Source: JAFDVL01 sp043736395 (GTDB taxonomy: Bacteria; Acidobacteriota; Blastocatellia; RBC074). Taken from it: DNA of 57,791 nt. The stretch covers positions 1 to 57,791 of the forward strand of contig JAYTCQ010000031.1 in the NCBI GenBank assembly GCA_043736395.1, in the 5' to 3' direction. The notes under the pieces are model-generated. The model worked only from the letters and a program-made list of their open reading frames with translations, was not told where the DNA came from and made no database searches. Positions 41,620-49,512 of this stretch are shown here, piece by piece; within the stretch, counting starts at the first letter, position 1, and each line of letters starts with the position of its first letter. Made by a program: the position numbers and the translations under genes.

Positions 41620-43236
41620 TTACAACAAAAATTGCCCAAGATGCGCATTCGGATTATTCATTGCTGTGCGTAATGCAAGCTCCAGTGCATCTCTGATTTC
41701 TTCCGGTGCGATGACTGCATCGACAAATCCGCGCGCCGCTGCATGCCTTGCGTCAAGTTGCCGTTCGTATTCATCGCGGACGTTTTGCATTTCGGTTTGT
41801 AATTTTTCGTCGGGGGATTTTCCGGCAGCTTTGAGCTTTTCAAGTTGTCCGGAAAACAACGCCATGACGGCGGATTCGCCTTCCATAACTCCCATCCTGC
41901 CCGTCGGCAAAGTGAAAATAAAATCAGGGTCGAATCCCTGTCCCGCCATCGCGTAATAGCCTGCGCCGCTCGCGTGATTGATGGTCAATACAATTTTCGG
42001 CACAGTCGCAGTAGCCATCGCTTCGACGAATCTGGCTCCGGCGCGGATGATTCCAGAATGTTCGGCTTCGACGCCAATCATAAATCCGGAGACATCTTGC
42101 AGAAACAAAATCGGTGTGCCCTGGCGATTGCAATTTTCGATGAAATACGCCGTTTTTTCAGCACTTTCGGTGTAAATGATGCCGCCGATTTTAGGAGCTT
42201 TACCCGCTTCGCCTTTAATCATTCCGCGACTGTTGGCGATGATGCCGACTTTGATCCCATTAATTTTGGCATGTCCGACGATCATTTCCTGTGCGTAGTC
42301 CGCTTGAAATTCATCAAAGCTGTCGGCGTCTAAAATACAATCCAGCAATGCGCGTGGATCGTACATTCCGCGATGATCGTTCGGAATTATTTGATAGAGA
42401 TCAGTCAGCGGACGTTTGGATTCTGTCGCTTGCGTTGCGACTTGAAAGGCGGAATTATTTCGCGGCAAATCTTGAATTAAAGTGCGGATTTTTAGAATAC
42501 ATTCTTCGTCATTTTTTGTGCGGTAATGCGCAACACCTGAGATCGCATTGTGCGTGTACGCGCCTCCTAATTTTTCGCCTTCAACTTTTTGACCCGTCGC
42601 GCCTTTAACTAAATTCGGGCCGCCAAGTCCCATAAATGAAGTGCCTTCGACCATGATGATGACATCAGAAAGAGCAGGTAAATAGGCACCTCCGGCGATG
42701 CACTGACCCATCACAGCGGAAATTTGCGGGACTTTCAAAAACTTCCGCATAATCGAATTATAATAAAAAATTCGCGCTGCGCCGTATTGCCCCGGAAAGA
42801 CTCCGCCTTGATAGGGAAGGTTCACTCCGGCGGAATCTACGAGGTAGACAATCGGTACGCGGCAACGCATTGCGATTTCCTGCGTGCGCAAAATTTTCTT
42901 AATTGTTTCCGGCCACCACGAACCGGCTTTGACGGTGGCGTCATTGGCGACGACTACGATTTCACGTCCGGCGACTTTGCCGATGCACGTCACAACTCCG
43001 GCCGCGGGAGCTTGTCCGTCATATTGATCATAAGTAATCAATAAGCCAATTTCCTGATAAAATCCTTCATCAAAAAGCAGTTCGATTCGTTCTCTCGCGG
43101 TCAGTTTTTGCTGGGCATGTTGACGTTGAATTTTATCTTCGCCACCGCCGAGAATGAGCCTGGATTCTAGCTCGCGAAGTTCGGCGACTAATGATTCGAG
43201 CTTAGGAATGGCAGGAGGTTTGGCGGCTAATTTCAT
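41620..43236 (-). CDS. Acyl-CoA carboxylase carboxyltransferase (beta) subunit, methylcrotonyl-CoA-like
   Basis: The beta subunit transfers CO2 from carboxybiotin to an acyl-CoA. The 538-residue product has both crotonase-like halves: QKLTARERIELLFDEGFYQE, VYLVDSAGVNLPYQGGVFPG near residue 140, QISAVMGQCIAGGAYLPALSD, then ILFLQDVSGFMIG and the HASGAGYYAMAG stretch. The VDSAGVNLP/QGGVFP context and SFMGLGGPNLVKGATG favour a methylcrotonyl-CoA or geranyl-CoA type over propionyl-CoA, but this is not certain. No biotin-carrying alpha subunit is adjacent in the window. Confidence 0.9.
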   Translation of the reverse strand: MKLAAKPPAIPKLESLVAELRELESRLILGGGEDKIQRQHAQQKLTARERIELLFDEGFYQEIGLLITYDQYDGQAPAAGVVTCIGKVAGREIVVVANDATVKAGSWWPETIKKILRTQEIAMRCRVPIVYLVDSAGVNLPYQGGVFPGQYGAARIFYYNSIMRKFLKVPQISAVMGQCIAGGAYLPALSDVIIMVEGTSFMGLGGPNLVKGATGQKVEGEKLGGAYTHNAISGVAHYRTKNDEECILKIRTLIQDLPRNNSAFQVATQATESKRPLTDLYQIIPNDHRGMYDPRALLDCILDADSFDEFQADYAQEMIVGHAKINGIKVGIIANSRGMIKGEAGKAPKIGGIIYTESAEKTAYFIENCNRQGTPILFLQDVSGFMIGVEAEHSGIIRAGARFVEAMATATVPKIVLTINHASGAGYYAMAGQGFDPDFIFTLPTGRMGVMEGESAVMALFSGQLEKLKAAGKSPDEKLQTEMQNVRDEYERQLDARHAAARGFVDAVIAPEEIRDALELALRTAMNNPNAHLGQFLL

Positions 43237-43257
43237 ATTATTTCCGAGGGGCGAAGC

Positions 43258-43333
43258 GGTACAGTACGAGGAGCGGTAGCGACTTGGTAAATGCCACGAG
43301 TTACCAAGTCGCTACCGCTCCTCGTACTGTACC
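43258..43333. repeat. Perfect 33-bp hairpin repeat
   Basis: Arms 43258-43290 and 43301-43333 are perfect reverse complements with a 10-base loop. It fills the gap between the carboxyltransferase gene start (43236) and the PagL-like stop (43340). The arm sequence is unlike the other hairpins apart from a GTACNAG element. Confidence 0.95.
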
Positions 43334-43339
43334 TGAATT

Positions 43340-43957
43340 TTATCGTAAAATCGAAAATCCCGCATAAATCACATTGCTATCCATTCCAGGATTCACATTT
43401 GTGAAGCGCGCATTTGAAAAATGATGGAGCTTATATCCGACTGAAAAAGCGGTTCTTTGGCTCACCGGAATTTGAATTCCACCACCGAATTCAAACGTAA
43501 AGTTCCATCGCGTCGCGCCGAGCACCTCAACGGGCGTACCCTTCTCAAAGATGATATAGCCGCCGCTGATATTGACGAAGGGCTTGATCTTGTTTTGACG
43601 GTTAAAGTTCATTTTCAACCCGAATGGAGAGCCTCCGCGACCGCGGATGGCAAGCTGCGCACGCGGATTTCCGATTCGCACGGAAGTTGGTTGATAGACC
43701 ATCGAATACGGAACAATATCGCTGATAAATTCCCACGCGGTATTTTTTGTCGCCGCGAAAACCCATCCGTGACGAAGTCCGATTATCGCTAATTTACGGT
43801 CTTTGACAGAGCCGAAAATCTGCGGAGAATTCGGCGAGCCTCCGACCCACACGCCCCATTCGTGCGTGCCTTTGTCGAAGCTGCCAGCGTCTTTAGTTTG
43901 TGCGAAAATAGAAATAGAGAAAATGCAGAAAAGTGTAAATCGTAAAATAATTTTCAT
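43340..43957 (-). CDS. PagL-like lipid A 3-O-deacylase (acyloxyacyl hydrolase)
   Basis: PagL removes a 3-linked acyl chain from lipid A in the outer membrane. The 205-residue product has a signal peptide (LFCIFSISIFAQ), beta-barrel-like alternation and the conserved end GYKLHHFSNARFTNVNPGMD. His179 and Ser181 match the catalytic His and Ser of PagL; twelve residues after Ser is Asp193 where Pseudomonas PagL has Glu. It overlaps gmhB by four bases, linking it to LPS core synthesis. Confidence 0.83.
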   Translation of the reverse strand: MKIILRFTLFCIFSISIFAQTKDAGSFDKGTHEWGVWVGGSPNSPQIFGSVKDRKLAIIGLRHGWVFAATKNTAWEFISDIVPYSMVYQPTSVRIGNPRAQLAIRGRGGSPFGLKMNFNRQNKIKPFVNISGGYIIFEKGTPVEVLGATRWNFTFEFGGGIQIPVSQRTAFSVGYKLHHFSNARFTNVNPGMDSNVIYAGFSILR

Positions 43958-44493
43958 AACAAATATTTCGTCGTTGCTTTAATTAATGATTCAGCCTCGC
44001 CCAACAGGTTGAAGCTATGTGGATCGGGGATGAGCAGTTTCGATGAAGGGTTAATGAAAATAGTTGCACATCCGACGCGCGATCCAGCTTCCAAATCGGT
44101 CACCGAATCTCCAATCATAACTGATTTTTCAAAATCAATTTCGGGGAAATCTTTTTTCGCGTTCAGGAATAGTCCGACGTCAGGCTTGCGGCATGAACAT
44201 TGATGATTATCGTGTGGGCAATGATAGATCCCTGAAATATTTGCACCGGATGCTGCGAGTTCAGCTTGTAATTGTTGATGTACATTCTGCGCATCGGATT
44301 CGCTCATAATGCCACGAGAAATCCCGCGTTGATTGGTGATGATGATTAATCGGAGCTGCGCGGCGGTGAGTTGGGCTAAGGCTTCTTTGACGCCGGAAAG
44401 GAATTCAAATTCCGACCAGTTTTTGACGTAGTCATTTTCGAGTTTGCGGTTGATAACGCCGTCACGGTCTAAAAAAATCGTACTAAATTTCAT
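43954..44493 (-). CDS. gmhB: D-glycero-beta-D-manno-heptose 1,7-bisphosphate 7-phosphatase
   Basis: GmhB dephosphorylates heptose bisphosphate in ADP-heptose synthesis for LPS core. The 179-residue HAD-superfamily protein has the nucleophile motif FLDRDGVINRKL (Asp9, Asp11), the second motif IIITNQRGI, the zinc-binding CPHDNHQCSCRKPDVG loop diagnostic of GmhB, and MIGDSVTDLEAG. Upstream gmhA is on the same strand across a hairpin repeat. The start at 44493 (MKFSTIFLDRDG) is where the family begins. Confidence 0.94.
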   Translation of the reverse strand: MKFSTIFLDRDGVINRKLENDYVKNWSEFEFLSGVKEALAQLTAAQLRLIIITNQRGISRGIMSESDAQNVHQQLQAELAASGANISGIYHCPHDNHQCSCRKPDVGLFLNAKKDFPEIDFEKSVMIGDSVTDLEAGSRVGCATIFINPSSKLLIPDPHSFNLLGEAESLIKATTKYLL

Positions 44494-44507
44494 ACGAAAG
44501 AAAGTTC

Positions 44508-44595
44508 GACAGGATTGACAAGATTTACAGGATTAGCAACTAGAAACATAAAAATGCAGGTGAGTGTAAATCTTGTTCATCTTGTCAATCCTGTC
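44508..44595. repeat. Hairpin repeat, GACAGGATTGACAAGATT family
   Basis: GACAGGATTGACAAGATTTACA at 44508-44529 pairs with 44565-44595, the right arm carrying an extra internal GTTCATCTT segment. The sequence type (GACAGGATTGACAAG) looks like short repeats common in some bacterial genomes. It lies between gmhB and gmhA. Confidence 0.75.
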
Positions 44596-44605
44596 AAAAA
44601 ACAAT

Positions 44606-45190
44606 TTAACTAAACAAATCTTTTTCTACCAGATCGCACAAAATATGCCCGATCAAAATATGCGCTTCCTGAATTCTGGGCGTATCATCCGAATGAATAC
44701 ACAAACAATACTCGGCGAATTCTTTAAGCTTCCCACCGGATTTCCCCGTCATCGCAATCGTAGTCGCGCCGATGGATTTTGCGAATTTTAGACCGTTGAT
44801 GACGTTCGGAGAATTACCGCTTGTCGAAATTCCAAAGATTACGTCACCTTTCGTCGCCAAGCCTTCCAACTGTCGGCTGAAGAGCATTTCAAACCCGTAA
44901 TCATTGGCGATGGCTGTCAACGTCGAAGTGTTCGCCGTTAATGACAGAGCCGGAAGCGATGGGCGTTCCAGCTTAAATCTTCCTGAAAGTTCGGTCGCAA
45001 TATGTTCCGCATCGGACGCGCTGCCACCATTGCCGAAAAGGAATAATTTATGTCCGTTACGAAACGCTTCGATGACGAGGGCAGAGATTTGGGCGATTAA
45101 TTCAGATTGTTCGAGGCAGGAAAGGAGCGTTGCGCTGCTGTCTTTGATTTGGTGTTCGATTTGGGATTGGTGCGAATTCATAGATGACAT
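44606..45190 (-). CDS. gmhA: Sedoheptulose-7-phosphate isomerase (phosphoheptose isomerase)
   Basis: GmhA makes D-glycero-D-manno-heptose 7-phosphate, the first committed step of LPS heptose synthesis. The 194-residue SIS-domain protein has FLFGNGGSASDAEHIATELSGRF, ISTSGNSPNVINGLKFAKSIG, the MTGKSGGKLKEFAEYCL strand and the C-terminal Glu/His helix RIQEAHILIGHILCDLVE with the catalytic Glu. With gmhB and the PagL-like gene it forms an LPS unit. Confidence 0.94.
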   Translation of the reverse strand: MSSMNSHQSQIEHQIKDSSATLLSCLEQSELIAQISALVIEAFRNGHKLFLFGNGGSASDAEHIATELSGRFKLERPSLPALSLTANTSTLTAIANDYGFEMLFSRQLEGLATKGDVIFGISTSGNSPNVINGLKFAKSIGATTIAMTGKSGGKLKEFAEYCLCIHSDDTPRIQEAHILIGHILCDLVEKDLFS

Positions 45191-45202
45191 GATAACGCAA
45201 GA

Positions 45203-45652
45203 TTATACCTCAAAGTCAATTTTCAATATTTTAGAATGCTCAATAATTTTAATTGTAGGCTGGTAAGGAGTGATTACCTCTAGATTATTATCTCCACCAA
45301 ATATCAAATAGTGAAAAAACTCGCCCAAGTGACCTCTTGCAATAAAGTGTCTTCCATTTTCATAAGCTTTAAGCCAAGGCGAGTCTAAGTATTGATACGT
45401 AGCTAATTCAGGTTCTTCAATAGTCGCTGTGTAGAAATCCCGCTCTGGGCAGAACGCTTCCTCCATGCAAGTAAATGCAATGGCTTCACCAAAATTTACA
45501 ATATATTTGGGATATTTATCTATGCCATGAGGAGCAATTATTGCCATCAGAGTAGTCTGTCCTTGAGTTCCTAATTTCTCGGCAACTGCTACGGAGACAC
45601 TTGGCCATCTAACATCTGTGAATGGAGTATTCCAACGAACTAAACTTGGCAT
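45203..45652 (-). CDS. Hypothetical protein (149 aa)
   Basis: I do not recognise the family. The product has no signal peptide or membrane segment; it is aromatic-rich and balanced in charge, with segments such as PKYIVNFGEAIAFTCMEEAF and YQYLDSPWLKAYENGRHF, suggesting a compact alpha/beta protein. The style resembles some immunity or SUKH-like proteins but there is no firm basis. It is AT-richer than its neighbours and has a weak start context. It sits between gmhA and a glycosyltransferase gene, all on the same strand. Confidence 0.6.
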   Translation of the reverse strand: MPSLVRWNTPFTDVRWPSVSVAVAEKLGTQGQTTLMAIIAPHGIDKYPKYIVNFGEAIAFTCMEEAFCPERDFYTATIEEPELATYQYLDSPWLKAYENGRHFIARGHLGEFFHYLIFGGDNNLEVITPYQPTIKIIEHSKILKIDFEV

Positions 45653-45692
45653 ATAAAAACGTGTAGCGATTTTAGTAACGTGAATAGTTCAT

Positions 45693-46940
45693 CTATCGCT
45701 TCCCAACGATCTCCACCAAATCTGAAATCTTTTTCATCAACGGCAGCCATCCATAATGTTCTTCGACGAAGCTGCGAGCTTTGGTTTCGAGTCGTGTCCG
45801 CAGACATTCATCGCGCATCACTTTCAATACTGCATCCGCGAAATCTTTCGGTTCGTCGGCGACTAAAAATTCCTGATCGTGAGTAGCTCCGACTCCGGCG
45901 TTGACGCTGGAAGTCACGACTAACGCGCAGCCGGAAGCCATTGCTTCAAGGGCTTTGTTTTGGATGCCGCGTGCGATTTTTAAGGGGACTACGCCAACGG
46001 TAGCGGCGGCGACGTAGGGGCGCACATCGTCAACAAATCCGGTGACGATGACACCGTCGAGCTTGCTTAACGCTTGCACCATCGGAGTCGGTTTGCTCCC
46101 GACAATTAAAAATTGTGCGTTCGGAATTTCGGCGCGAATCAGCGGGAAAATTTCTTCGGCGAAGTACCGGCAACCCTCGGCGTTCGGGTAATAATCCATT
46201 GCTCCTGTGAAGACGATTCGTGGAGCGTTTTTGTCCTGCAAAAAAATTTGTTCGTTCGTGGGAAGTTTTTCAGGGGCGAATTTAGGAAAGTTTCCAGGTT
46301 TGAATTTTTCAAGGTCTACACCGTTCGTGACGGCGACCATTTTATTTTCAATGGTCTCTTCATCCAGTTCATCCAGCACCGCAATTTCGCGTTCGGTGGT
46401 CAGCACCGTGAAAGGGAATTGCTCGGTAATTTCGTACTCATAAAGTCGCAGCCTTTGCCCTTCGATTTTGTAGATGATGGACATCGGGAACTTGTGTTCA
46501 TGGGCGTAGTCGCGCCATTTCTGCGAATCTACATCCACCATATCCACGACAGAATGCGCGGTAAAATCAGGCGGAACAAACTGGCACATAGTCGAAGAAA
46601 AAACGACCATTGCCTGAATACCGTATTCTTTGACGATGCGTTCGACTTCGCGATTCATCCGTTTGGAATTGAAGTACGCGCACGAGAGCGGACGATTCCC
46701 CAGCAGTGCCGTCAGCGCCTGCCAATTGGACGCAGCTTTGTTGAAAAGCACCAGCGTAGCCGACGCGCAATATTTTTCCAGTTCCGTTTTGGTGGCTAAT
46801 TCTTCGTCGTTCTCAGCAAAAGCGATGAGGTGAACTTCATGACCAAGTGCGACCAATGAAGTCAGCATATTGAAAGGGCGAACCTGAGTTCCCTTATTAG
46901 GTGGGTACGGCGTACGGTGTGAAAATAGTAGAATTTTCAT
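45693..46940 (-). CDS. GT4 glycosyltransferase resembling the XrtA/PEP-CTERM-associated (TIGR03087-type) family
   Basis: The 415-residue GT-B enzyme has the N-terminal LFSHRTPYPPNKGTQVRPFNML, the distinctive VDMVDVDSQKWRDYA near residue 135, and the donor-binding half with IVFTGAMDYYPNAEG, FLIVGSKPTP and the EAMASGCALVVTSSVNAGVG Glu motif. The VDMVDVDSxKW motif is the feature I associate with the TIGR03087 group linked to exosortase systems. It is the last of four sugar-transfer genes on the minus strand. Confidence 0.85.
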   Translation of the reverse strand: MKILLFSHRTPYPPNKGTQVRPFNMLTSLVALGHEVHLIAFAENDEELATKTELEKYCASATLVLFNKAASNWQALTALLGNRPLSCAYFNSKRMNREVERIVKEYGIQAMVVFSSTMCQFVPPDFTAHSVVDMVDVDSQKWRDYAHEHKFPMSIIYKIEGQRLRLYEYEITEQFPFTVLTTEREIAVLDELDEETIENKMVAVTNGVDLEKFKPGNFPKFAPEKLPTNEQIFLQDKNAPRIVFTGAMDYYPNAEGCRYFAEEIFPLIRAEIPNAQFLIVGSKPTPMVQALSKLDGVIVTGFVDDVRPYVAAATVGVVPLKIARGIQNKALEAMASGCALVVTSSVNAGVGATHDQEFLVADEPKDFADAVLKVMRDECLRTRLETKARSFVEEHYGWLPLMKKISDLVEIVGKR

Positions 46941-46952
46941 TTGACGGGATTA

Positions 46953-48110
46953 TTACGATAACCCTACAGATTGCAAAACGCGTTGGGCATTTTCCGTCCA
47001 GAAATATTTTCCATTTTGAATGGTGTCACTGGCTCCACGACTGACTTTGGCGCGGAGTTCGGCATTGACGGCGAGCGCGGTCACGGTTTTGACGAAACCA
47101 TTCGGATCATCTTTCGGGATGAATAAACCGTTGACGCCTTCAGTGATGACTTCGTGCAGATTCGGTTGATCGGGGACGAGCACGGCTTTGCCCATTGCCA
47201 TGTATTCAAATAATTTCATCGGCGAAGCATAGACCGGAATGCTGGGAACAACGGTGATGTCCATCGCGGCTATATGTTCAGGAATCGCTGAATGGTGCAA
47301 AGCTCCCGTGAAATGTACGGCGTCAGAAATTCCGAGTTGCTGCGCTTGCTCTTTTAGTCCGAGAATTGCGGGGCCGTCTCCGGCAATCAAGACCGCAAAA
47401 TCCTGACGATTTGGAAGGTGCGCAAAGGCTTCGAGTAATAAATCCAACCGATGCCATTGCCTGGCCCAGCCGACGAATCCGAGAACGCAACGATTACCGA
47501 GTGAATATTTTTTGCGAACAGCTTTGGCATCAACTCCGGTGTGAAAAAGCTGCGGATCAATGCCGTTGTGGATGACCTGAAATTTGTTGGTGTCGAATCC
47601 CTGTTTGACGTAATGCTGTTTGAGGACTTCGCTGACAACGATGATTTTCGTCGCAGCGTTGATTACAGTTTTTTCGCATTTCGCGGAAATGGCTGTGCCC
47701 ATCAAATTACTTTCTTTCGCCATTTCGTCCACGAGCGGAGCATTGATTTCAACCACAAAAGGGAGCTTAAATTTTTTTGCAATTGATGCGCCAGCGGTCA
47801 GATTCAAGCTATAGCGTTCGTAAATAAACGCAGGTTTGTTTGCGCGAATCGCCTGCTTGAGTTTGTTCATGCCATAAAAATTATAGCCGAGCGACATGGC
47901 TTCATAAATGAGGCTGCCGAGCGCTCCACGTCCCTCAGAATGTTTCGAGCTGGAATTATTTTGGGGAGCGCTGGCGGTTTGGTTGGCTTGACGACTTAAG
48001 CTGACTTCGATGACTTCATGTCCGAGCGCAGACCACGCGTGCTGAAGTGATCGAATATGTATTCCTTGTGCGTCTTCACCGCGTGTCCTGTGGTGATAGA
48101 TAATTTTCAT
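46953..48110 (-). CDS. Glycosyltransferase family 4
   Basis: The 385-residue GT-B enzyme has IYHHRTRGEDAQGIHIRSL at the N terminus, KIIVVSEVLKQHYVKQGFD, VIHNGIDPQLFH and the C-terminal VLGFVGWARQWHRLDLL, AMDITVVPSIPVYASPMKLFEYMAMGKAV with the Glu donor motif split as PMKLFEYMAMG. I prefer the ATG at 48110 over a GTG at 48125. It is separated by 12 bases from the following glycosyltransferase and by 26 from the preceding one. Confidence 0.9.
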   Translation of the reverse strand: MKIIYHHRTRGEDAQGIHIRSLQHAWSALGHEVIEVSLSRQANQTASAPQNNSSSKHSEGRGALGSLIYEAMSLGYNFYGMNKLKQAIRANKPAFIYERYSLNLTAGASIAKKFKLPFVVEINAPLVDEMAKESNLMGTAISAKCEKTVINAATKIIVVSEVLKQHYVKQGFDTNKFQVIHNGIDPQLFHTGVDAKAVRKKYSLGNRCVLGFVGWARQWHRLDLLLEAFAHLPNRQDFAVLIAGDGPAILGLKEQAQQLGISDAVHFTGALHHSAIPEHIAAMDITVVPSIPVYASPMKLFEYMAMGKAVLVPDQPNLHEVITEGVNGLFIPKDDPNGFVKTVTALAVNAELRAKVSRGASDTIQNGKYFWTENAQRVLQSVGLS

Positions 48111-48136
48111 GACAGGGTGGGCCACTGCTTTAATAC

Positions 48137-49348
48137 TTAACTATTCGTGACCAGGTATTTTTCCTGTAGGGCTTGTTCCAGAACGCTTTCTGCCTCAGAT
48201 GCAACGCTGTCCCAATTGCGAAGGCTCTGAGAGCCAGCAATAGCGGATTGATTCCAATGAGTTTTAAGCGCTGTCAGTAATTGATTTTTCAAAGCCTCGG
48301 AATCACCGGAAGGAAAAAGGAATCCGTTTTTGCCGGGTTCAATAATGACAGGATTTGTTCCCGCATTTGAAGCGACTACGGGGGTTCCGCAGGCTAATGC
48401 TTCAAGCACGACATTCGGAGAACCTTCACGGATGCTGGCCAATACTTTGACATCAGCAGCATTATTCCAGAGGCAAATTTTTTCAGGGGCTAACTGTCCA
48501 ACGAAGCGCACTATATCATTTAATCCTAAACGACGGGAAGCCTCTTCTAACTTCTTACGGTCTTCTCCTTCGCCGATCAGGGCCAGCCTGATTTTTTGAT
48601 TTACTAAGTGTTCTCTGCCGATTTTACAAAGCGCTTCGAGAATTAACCATTGTGATTTGTTGTGATCCAGTCGCCCGATGGAAACAATTAATTTTTTATC
48701 CTGTCCCAGACCCAGTTTCGCGCGCGCTTCTGAACGGGGAATCGGATGAAAAACAGTTGTATCAATACCGTTGGGAATGACGTGAATTTTATGCGGATCA
48801 GCTCCGAGTTCAATGAAATCCTGCTTGATTTCTTCTGAGACGGCAATCAGACGCGTCGCACTGGTCACCACTTCGCGCAGCAGGGGAGCAATGTTTGACA
48901 TTAATTTGTTTCGCGTTATATCTGAGCCGCGCGCCGTCACTACCACAGGAATATTAAAATATTTGCCAAGCTTAATCGCCGCGAATCCATCAGGATAAGC
49001 AAAATGCGCATCAATTACCTGAAAATCAAAACCTTGATTTCGAATTTTTTCAACGGTTGGCTGGGTTCCGCGAGTCATCCAATCACCGTATTTCATCATT
49101 CCGATTTTGGGAGTGACCAAATAGCGGGGATGAGAAACTTCAATTCCGAATTGATGCTCAAGGAGCGGGACGCGAGTCAATTTTTTCCAATTGTCAGGAG
49201 CCGGGAAGAATCTGGGAAAATACGGAATTGGAGCAACAACTTTGATCTCATGTCGTGAAGCCATTGGCGCAACTCTTCGCGCCACAAAAATACCGTGTTG
49301 CGGCATTTGAGAGTTTGGAAACAACGATGTAAAAGTCAAAATTCGCAC
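48137..49348 (-). CDS. Glycosyltransferase family 4
   Basis: The 403-residue GT-B enzyme begins with LTFTSLFPNSQMPQHGIFVA, then FDFQVIDAHFAYPDGFAAIK, VTARGSDI, HVIPNGIDTTVFHP, SIGRLDHNKSQWLILEAL and the donor-site REGSPNVVLEALACGTPVVA. This is the family-4 pattern of enzymes acting in exopolysaccharide assembly. It is the first of three neighbouring GT4 genes downstream of the amidotransferase gene. Confidence 0.92.
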   Translation of the reverse strand: MRILTFTSLFPNSQMPQHGIFVARRVAPMASRHEIKVVAPIPYFPRFFPAPDNWKKLTRVPLLEHQFGIEVSHPRYLVTPKIGMMKYGDWMTRGTQPTVEKIRNQGFDFQVIDAHFAYPDGFAAIKLGKYFNIPVVVTARGSDITRNKLMSNIAPLLREVVTSATRLIAVSEEIKQDFIELGADPHKIHVIPNGIDTTVFHPIPRSEARAKLGLGQDKKLIVSIGRLDHNKSQWLILEALCKIGREHLVNQKIRLALIGEGEDRKKLEEASRRLGLNDIVRFVGQLAPEKICLWNNAADVKVLASIREGSPNVVLEALACGTPVVASNAGTNPVIIEPGKNGFLFPSGDSEALKNQLLTALKTHWNQSAIAGSQSLRNWDSVASEAESVLEQALQEKYLVTNS

Positions 49349-49512
49349 GTAACCCCTAATAACATATCATTGTCGGAACCTATTACTGCGGCTCGAGTTG
49401 TTAGTCCGCACGTTTCAATGAATTGAAATTAGCAGAGCGATTTAGTGAAGCTTGTATAATAATAAATTTAAAAGTTACCCAAGCAAATTAACAGTTCACC
49501 AAACCACTGTGC

